In this document: positions 15,812-20,200 of the stretch, in pieces
Numbering within the stretch: position 1 is the stretch's first letter
Layout: the number at the start of each line of letters is the position of its first letter
Source of the DNA: a virus
Length of the DNA: 20,200 nucleotides
Virus record (IMG/VR): IMGVR_UViG_3300022927_000163
Location: 1 to 20,200 of that record
Strand: one strand, 5' to 3'
Program-made: the position numbers and the translations under genes
The notes under the pieces: generated by a model
Told to the model about the DNA's origin: nothing
What the model saw: the letters and a program-made list of their open reading frames with translations, nothing else
Database searches by the model: none

Positions 15812-16027
15812 TCACATTTGTGGCGGCGCTGGTGCATATTGTGCTTGCACTTTTTTCAGCTCTTCTTTTTTTTCATAATTTCGCATGTCATACATTTTGC
15901 GCAATTTTGAAATTTGTTTAAGAGTTAGTTTAGTTTTGCGCAGTTCGCCGAGTTGCGGTGTAGAATTGTCATCCTCTACATCTTGGTACCCTTCTGGTGC
16001 TGCTTCAAAAAATTCAAATAGTTTCAT
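15812..16027 (-). CDS. Small basic conserved protein between gp20 and gp21 (71 aa)
   Basis: MKLFEFFEAAPEGYQDVEDD is followed by GELRKTKLTLKQISKLRKMY and DMRNYEKKEELKKVQAQY, then a Pro-rich end. The LRKT-LTL-QI-KLR-M pattern is one I associate with a small conserved protein between portal and protease in marine T4-like phages. The second half is positively charged and helical, complementary in charge to the acidic protein made next. It starts 8 bases after the radical SAM gene. It is a likely prohead core component in the gp67/gp68 position; the homologue in T4 is uncertain. Confidence 0.7.
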   Translation of the reverse strand: MKLFEFFEAAPEGYQDVEDDNSTPQLGELRKTKLTLKQISKLRKMYDMRNYEKKEELKKVQAQYAPAPPQM

Positions 16028-16035
16028 AATAATAT

Positions 16036-17058
16036 TTATCCAAAATCTATATTCGGAAGGTCAATACGACCAGCGCCTAGAACTGCCCCTTTTGAGCAGT
16101 TTCCTATACAAGTATTGTGACAGGTTTTTATACTATCAAAACTATTTTTAAGTTTAAATTTATAAAAACCTGACTGTGCAATATCACTTATACTGTGCAT
16201 ATTCAAATTTATATCGTCGAGATTGCCAATTATTTTTCTAAAAAGCCTGTCAGACATTGTGTTTTTCCAAGTTGTGCCAGACGTCATGCAGCACGGCAAT
16301 ACATACCCTTCGTGATTTATGTACATATCTCCATGTTGATTCCAGGAGCATTGAGGACTTGTAAACGTGTCGGTACTATTTGCTATGTTATGTGACTTGG
16401 TAACAAATTTTATACCGTCGGCCATTTCTAAATCATACTGAAACTCTCCGTCGATATACACAGGCCAAATATTGGTTCCAAAGAAATTTCTATTAGAGTA
16501 TTGAACTTGAAAGTCTATAAATCCAAGATCTTTTGCTAATTGCCTAGCTTCTTCGATTTGATGTTGATTGTGTTTGAAAACTATGTATTTCCAAGTTGCA
16601 TTTCCTCCGGCTGAGATAAAACTTTTTGCATTTTCGATGGTTTTTTCCCAGTTAGCATTTATTCTATAAATGTGATTTGTATCCTCTAATCCATCTAGTG
16701 CAAATACAACATGCACATTCTTATAGGCTGCTATCTCTGAAAACCACTTTTTATTACGGATACTTCCATTGGTATTAATGTCGACCCTGTCGATGTCTTT
16801 AAAAAAGTCAATAAAATTTCCAATTTCAGGATTCATTACTGGATCGCCATAATCGCCTTCAAACTTCATATATTTTAAGTTAGGCAAATACTTTAAATCG
16901 AAATTTTTTGAAAAATTATCAAAACTTAAATGCCCTGGAGTAAGATTTTTATCCAAAAACCCATTTTCGTCAAATCTAGGACATTGTGGACAATGCAAGT
17001 TGCAAAAACTAGATGACTCGATCGTTAGTTGTTTAATTTTATTTAAATCTAAGAACAT
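16036..17058 (-). CDS. Radical SAM enzyme with SPASM-like C-terminus (340 aa)
   Basis: Residues 18-27 read FCNLHCPQCP, the CxxxCxxC cluster motif (Cys19, Cys23, Cys26) that binds the 4Fe-4S cluster and S-adenosylmethionine in radical SAM enzymes. KFEGDYGDPVMNPEI (65-79) corresponds to the GGEPLL-like SAM-binding strand, and VDINTNGS (92-99) to the following beta strand. The C-terminal part has further Cys residues: Cys237, Cys256-Cys257 in GYVLPCCMTSG, and Cys313, Cys317, Cys321 in CHNTCIGNC. These are arranged like an auxiliary-cluster SPASM/twitch domain. SPASM enzymes usually modify peptides or proteins. The gene overlaps the 148-aa gene by 10 bases and sits among head genes, which suggests a virion-protein or late-stage substrate. 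The substrate itself cannot be read from sequence. Confidence 0.88.
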   Translation of the reverse strand: MFLDLNKIKQLTIESSSFCNLHCPQCPRFDENGFLDKNLTPGHLSFDNFSKNFDLKYLPNLKYMKFEGDYGDPVMNPEIGNFIDFFKDIDRVDINTNGSIRNKKWFSEIAAYKNVHVVFALDGLEDTNHIYRINANWEKTIENAKSFISAGGNATWKYIVFKHNQHQIEEARQLAKDLGFIDFQVQYSNRNFFGTNIWPVYIDGEFQYDLEMADGIKFVTKSHNIANSTDTFTSPQCSWNQHGDMYINHEGYVLPCCMTSGTTWKNTMSDRLFRKIIGNLDDINLNMHSISDIAQSGFYKFKLKNSFDSIKTCHNTCIGNCSKGAVLGAGRIDLPNIDFG

Positions 17059-17495
17059 TTGCTATTAAACCAGTGCCACATAGGCGTATAAAAATCTATA
17101 CGCACTTCGCCGTTAAGTCCAATAAAACCGTAAAACTCGTCAGTTAAGGTTGGACCATTTTGATTGTTGTTACTACCCACGTGATAGTAACAGGGATTTC
17201 CGTTAACGTATAAATCAGTTACATCAATTTCATCGAGTACAATTTTCTGCACAATTGCATGAACATTGTAAACAATGTTGCCTTGTTCGTCAACAATTGT
17301 GTGTTCTTCAGTTTTCCCCCGCATTACTACCCGAATACATTGGTCAGCGTGTTCGTCAGTATCTTCATATTCAATGGTATATTGTGTTACACCTTCATTA
17401 AATGAATTACTTGCAACAAGTTTATTGTTTTGATATACATCAATGAAGATACTTGTAACAGTTTCACTGCACTCAATGTCTAGTGTTGATAACAT
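17049..17495 (-). CDS. Beta-rich protein of unknown function next to radical SAM gene (148 aa)
   Basis: No signal peptide or membrane segment. The sequence alternates short beta strands (SIFIDVYQNNKLVASNSF, YTIEYEDTD, CIRVVMRGK, IVQKIVLDEIDVTDLYVNGN). It ends with an aromatic tail FYGFIGLNGEVRIDFYTPMW followed by HWFNSKCS. The FYGxxGxNGxxxxxFxxPxxxW pattern resembles a beta-sandwich, carbohydrate-binding-like protein I associate with marine phages and bacteria, but I cannot name the family with confidence. It begins 3 bases after the portal stop, and its last codons overlap the radical SAM start, so the two are probably co-produced. It may be the partner or substrate of that enzyme; this is inference from adjacency. 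Confidence 0.65.
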   Translation of the reverse strand: MLSTLDIECSETVTSIFIDVYQNNKLVASNSFNEGVTQYTIEYEDTDEHADQCIRVVMRGKTEEHTIVDEQGNIVYNVHAIVQKIVLDEIDVTDLYVNGNPCYYHVGSNNNQNGPTLTDEFYGFIGLNGEVRIDFYTPMWHWFNSKCS

Positions 17496-17498
17496 TCG

Positions 17499-19220
17499 TT
17501 ATACTAAAGGCGTTTCTGCTGCAACTGCACCAGGATCGATGTCCACATCAATTTCCTCACCGCCTGCTTCGATGTCACCGCCGGTTTCAATATCTGCATC
17601 AAAATCAGCAGGACTAACACCGACTGTGCGTAAATCTTTGCCCATTGGATCAAGTTCACTTGGTTGCCCAGTTTCTTCACTCCACAATTTCGAGTTTTCT
17701 TGCAACTCGTCGTCAGTGAGACCCAGGTAACGTTTCATAAGAAAACGCTTGCTCATGTAGGGAATTTGCTCTAATGTGCTAAACGCTTGCATACGAGTTG
17801 TATCAAGTTCAGCTTGACGATAACTAGCAAAATTCTGTGGCGGTGCAAACTTGATGCTAAACAACCCGCTGTCAATGTTAAAGCCTCTCCAGCGCAAAAA
17901 CATTTTAAATTCATCATCAAGTTTTTGACAAATTTGCTTTTGCAGTCTTTCGCAATACTGATTAAATCTATATTCTTGTATAAGTGCAGTACCAACACGA
18001 CCGTCGTTCATTGGTCGATCACTGTCGTCTGGGCCAGTCGGAAGGTAGCTGCTAGGAACACGAAGTCCTCTGCACATCTTGTTGTTAAAGTATTTTAAAT
18101 CGTCGATTTGTCCAAGGTTTTCGCCGCCTGGTAGTGTTTCAACTTTTGATCCTCTACCTTCTGCTGTTTGTGGAAAGAAGTAATCTTCGTTGATTGACAA
18201 TGGATTGTATGTAGTATCCATTGTAGTACCAGCTTGCCCGCCTTGTTGATTGGGAATACGTCTTTGGTGCACTTCATTTTTAACACGTTCAACAAACTGC
18301 ATAGCAAGGTGACTTGGCATGTTGCCTACATCAATATAAAATACTCTACGTTCTGGCGCACGTTGCACACGATAAATTAGAATCGAGTCTTCAAGTAACT
18401 CTTTTTGCTTGAATACTTTGAAAATCATTTCAAGTATACTTTGACTAAACGGCCAATAAAAATCCAAGCCTTCACTAAGTCCAAGGTGTACTATGTTTTT
18501 AGCATCAATTACTGTTTCGTTTATAGTGTGTTCAAATCTACTTTGCCCACCTGCAAGAGGTGCATTTGGGATAGTGTAGTTTGAATTTGATCCGCCGCTG
18601 CCGCCAATTGACCCTGCATTAGGATTTGATCCATAGTCTGTGGTGCTTTTAGGAGCAATGCTTAAATTTTGAAAGTTGGGATTGATATCACGAATAACGT
18701 ATTGTTCAGGTTTCTTGCCTTCGTTTTCATTGACAATAACTCTTACTACTTTGGTCATGTCAACCCAGTATAGTTCAAAGGTTTCTGGATCTCTAACAAA
18801 AACTTGATCGCCGTACTTCAACGTGTTACGGAAAAGACGGAATATACGTTGATCAAACTTGTTGAGTTTAGTCCACTGTTGTAGTTGTTTTCTAATAATC
18901 TCAATTTCGTTGTTTGTAGGAGTATCAGTGTATTCAACTTCAAACGGTGTGTTGTTGCTTTCATTGGTTTGTGTTGCAAACTCAGCAATGATATCTAAAC
19001 ATGCATTGATTTCACTGTCGCAATCCATATTTTCATACTGATTGTAGCGTTCAATTCTGTTAGGGTGACCTGAATACACTTCAGGCAAGTGACTTTGGTA
19101 ATTCTTAAAACCAAATTGGCCGCCTTGACCATTTGATCCTTGAGTAGACCGTCCGCTAATAGGCGAAAGTTGCCCACCTTCGTTGCCTACCACTTTAAAG
19201 TATTTTTTCCATCCGGCCAT
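17499..19220 (-). CDS. 20: Portal vertex protein (gp20-like)
   Basis: Dodecameric portal at the head vertex: initiates head assembly, DNA packaging channel and tail connector. The length, 573 aa, is near T4 gp20 (524 aa). Recognised segments include ERYNQYENMDCDSEINACLD (about residues 57-76), LYWVDMTKVVRVI, KNIVHLGLSEGLDFYWPFSQ, DSILIYRVQRAPERRVFYID and VGNMPSHLAMQFVERVKNEV. Also present are FFPQTAEGRGSKVETLPGGE and MNDGRVGTALIQEYRFN; these are conserved in T4-type portals. The C-terminal end is low-complexity and acidic (DADIETGGDIEAGGEEIDVD). It opens the head block; the start ATG 19220 has only a weak GGAA upstream. Confidence 0.97.
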   Translation of the reverse strand: MAGWKKYFKVVGNEGGQLSPISGRSTQGSNGQGGQFGFKNYQSHLPEVYSGHPNRIERYNQYENMDCDSEINACLDIIAEFATQTNESNNTPFEVEYTDTPTNNEIEIIRKQLQQWTKLNKFDQRIFRLFRNTLKYGDQVFVRDPETFELYWVDMTKVVRVIVNENEGKKPEQYVIRDINPNFQNLSIAPKSTTDYGSNPNAGSIGGSGGSNSNYTIPNAPLAGGQSRFEHTINETVIDAKNIVHLGLSEGLDFYWPFSQSILEMIFKVFKQKELLEDSILIYRVQRAPERRVFYIDVGNMPSHLAMQFVERVKNEVHQRRIPNQQGGQAGTTMDTTYNPLSINEDYFFPQTAEGRGSKVETLPGGENLGQIDDLKYFNNKMCRGLRVPSSYLPTGPDDSDRPMNDGRVGTALIQEYRFNQYCERLQKQICQKLDDEFKMFLRWRGFNIDSGLFSIKFAPPQNFASYRQAELDTTRMQAFSTLEQIPYMSKRFLMKRYLGLTDDELQENSKLWSEETGQPSELDPMGKDLRTVGVSPADFDADIETGGDIEAGGEEIDVDIDPGAVAAETPLV

Positions 19221-19255
19221 GTATTATTTTTCCAATATGCACATTGTGACACAAG

Positions 19256-19263
19256 TATTTATC
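19256..19263 (-). promoter_or_regulatory. Possible T4-type late promoter (GATAAATA) before portal
   Basis: The minus strand reads GATAAATA, seven of eight bases of the late octamer. It overlaps the stop codon of the upstream tail gene and lies about 36 bases before the portal ATG. The spacing would give a leader of about 30 bases. The single mismatch at the first position leaves this less certain than the two perfect copies. Confidence 0.5.
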
Positions 19264-20200
19264 ACCCTTGCCTGGCCCGCTGTAGTATCTGCTCACTAGT
19301 ACGATTAGCACGATCCATTGCAGTTACAATTTCAGTTAACTTTTCAATGGTTAGATCTGACACTTCTTTTCTTGCTAAAGTGTCTGCTTTAGAATTTGCC
19401 AACTGACTGTTTGCTACTGTGAGATTTTCATTTAATACATCTGATAGACTTCCACTGGTTCTTAACGTGCCACTAGGGCCTGCTGTTGAAGATGTAGCAT
19501 CTGATGTTCCTGGCGGAGCATATTTTCTTCTACTTTCCTCAAATAGTTTTAATAAATCACCATTGCTTCCATAATCTGGTGTTGCACCTGATGGCAAAGT
19601 ACCTGCACCCCCAGTTGTTGTTCCGTTATTTCCAGATGCATTATCAATAAATCTTCCAAATCCAAACATCTTTTTGATGTTTTCCCAGGTTTCTGCGTTT
19701 TGTTTCCTTGAGTTATCAAGTCGTTCTTGAATTTGCTGTTGTGCAGCGGCTTTTTCATCAGGGGACATATTTGTGAAATCTACAATTCCAGTCCCAATAT
19801 CTGGCATTATTTGTTCAGAAACTGCTGACTTTAATCCGGCTAGTCCACCAGTGCTAAATGCTTCGAGCATTAAAAACATTTCTTCGTTTGTTCTTTGCAC
19901 AATTCTTGCAAATTGTTCAATCGCTGCGGCAGCTGGGCCCATAAGCTCTTTAGCCATTTTGTCAGCTTCAATTGCTGCCCGTTGTAAAGCGACTTGTGCA
20001 GAAATTAGATCGGCAGTTGTGGTGTCTGTTGCTGTTGTTAAACTATCTTGCGATGTTTTTAATGCGTCTAAGTCGTCTGCTGTTAAATTAGCACGTTGGG
20101 CCACATTAAACATGCCTTCAAAAACTGCATCCATTGGTGTACCAAGGCCGACCAATCTAGCAATTCCTGCTGATCCTCCTAGAGAATCAAATCTATTGTT
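19262..20200 (-). CDS. C-terminal part of a tape-measure-like tail protein (5' end outside window)
   Basis: The frame is open to the right edge (upstream residues NNRFDSLGGSAGIARLVGLG read through), so at least 312 C-terminal residues are present and the gene begins outside. The sequence is helical and Ala/Gln/Glu-rich with coiled-coil potential (DDLDALKTSQDSLTTATDTT, ALQRAAIEADKMAKELMGPA, AIEQFARIVQRTNEEMFLML). A Gly/Thr/Ser-rich flexible segment follows, then a last helix ending EIVTAMDRANRTSEQILQRA. The terminal helix with R-T-x-x-I-L resembles the ends of phage tape-measure proteins. It is a tail or core protein; tape measure is the best guess, not proven. In T4 the gene before gp20 is gp19 (tail tube), so this order differs. 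Confidence 0.55.
   Translation of the reverse strand, partial: NNRFDSLGGSAGIARLVGLGTPMDAVFEGMFNVAQRANLTADDLDALKTSQDSLTTATDTTTADLISAQVALQRAAIEADKMAKELMGPAAAAIEQFARIVQRTNEEMFLMLEAFSTGGLAGLKSAVSEQIMPDIGTGIVDFTNMSPDEKAAAQQQIQERLDNSRKQNAETWENIKKMFGFGRFIDNASGNNGTTTGGAGTLPSGATPDYGSNGDLLKLFEESRRKYAPPGTSDATSSTAGPSGTLRTSGSLSDVLNENLTVANSQLANSKADTLARKEVSDLTIEKLTEIVTAMDRANRTSEQILQRARQG

Noticed and set aside
16033-16040. GATAAATA as a late promoter for the 71-aa gene
   Set aside because: It overlaps the stop of the radical SAM gene, and its predicted start would fall on the ATG at 16027, giving a leaderless mRNA. It is more likely chance in AT-rich sequence.

Overview
The window is a stretch of a T4-like (Caudoviricetes, myovirus-type) phage genome, most likely from a marine phage. 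Every gene I can support lies on the minus strand, so transcription runs from high to low coordinates. The core is the T4 head-assembly order, portal (gp20) - small core genes - prohead protease (gp21) - scaffold (gp22) - major capsid protein (gp23). It is followed by virion fibre and structural genes of the kind seen in marine T4-like phages (RFNTSTG modules, a DAANKGYVDS motif, GNLTVTG/GNVTGG fibre repeats). I infer a marine phage from these protein styles; I cannot name the host.

Layout in transcription order. (1) 20200-19262: C-terminal part of a coiled-coil, tape-measure-like tail protein, cut by the window edge. (2) 19220-11915: head module. It contains the portal, a 148-aa beta-rich protein, a radical SAM/SPASM-type enzyme, a 71-aa small protein, a very acidic core-type protein, gp21, gp22 and gp23. 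It is closed by a strong intrinsic terminator with a UUCG-type loop (11850-11878). (3) 11849-11046: a structured leader and a 216-aa virion-type protein, closed by a second intrinsic terminator whose U-tract touches the next start codon. (4) 11045-9035: a Rossmann-type enzyme resembling GT42/DUF115 transferases, then three short fibre or decoration proteins. (5) 8987-4324: a 1128-aa protein with four PKD-like domains, coupled by a TAATG overlap to a 425-aa structural protein. (6) 4129 to beyond position 1: a giant repetitive tail fibre, at least 1376 aa, open at the left edge.

Two perfect copies of the T4 late-promoter octamer TATAAATA lie in front of the PKD gene and, with a long leader, the giant fibre. 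A one-mismatch copy lies in front of the portal. This suggests late expression in separate blocks: head, capsid-decoration/enzyme, PKD protein, fibre.

The most interesting points are the two enzymes embedded in purely structural modules (a radical SAM enzyme beside a 148-aa partner in the head module, and a GT42/DUF115-like enzyme just after the capsid block), and the 17-unit two-array repeat architecture of the tail fibre. The long plus-strand reading frames opposite the fibre gene are by-products of its repetitive codon content.
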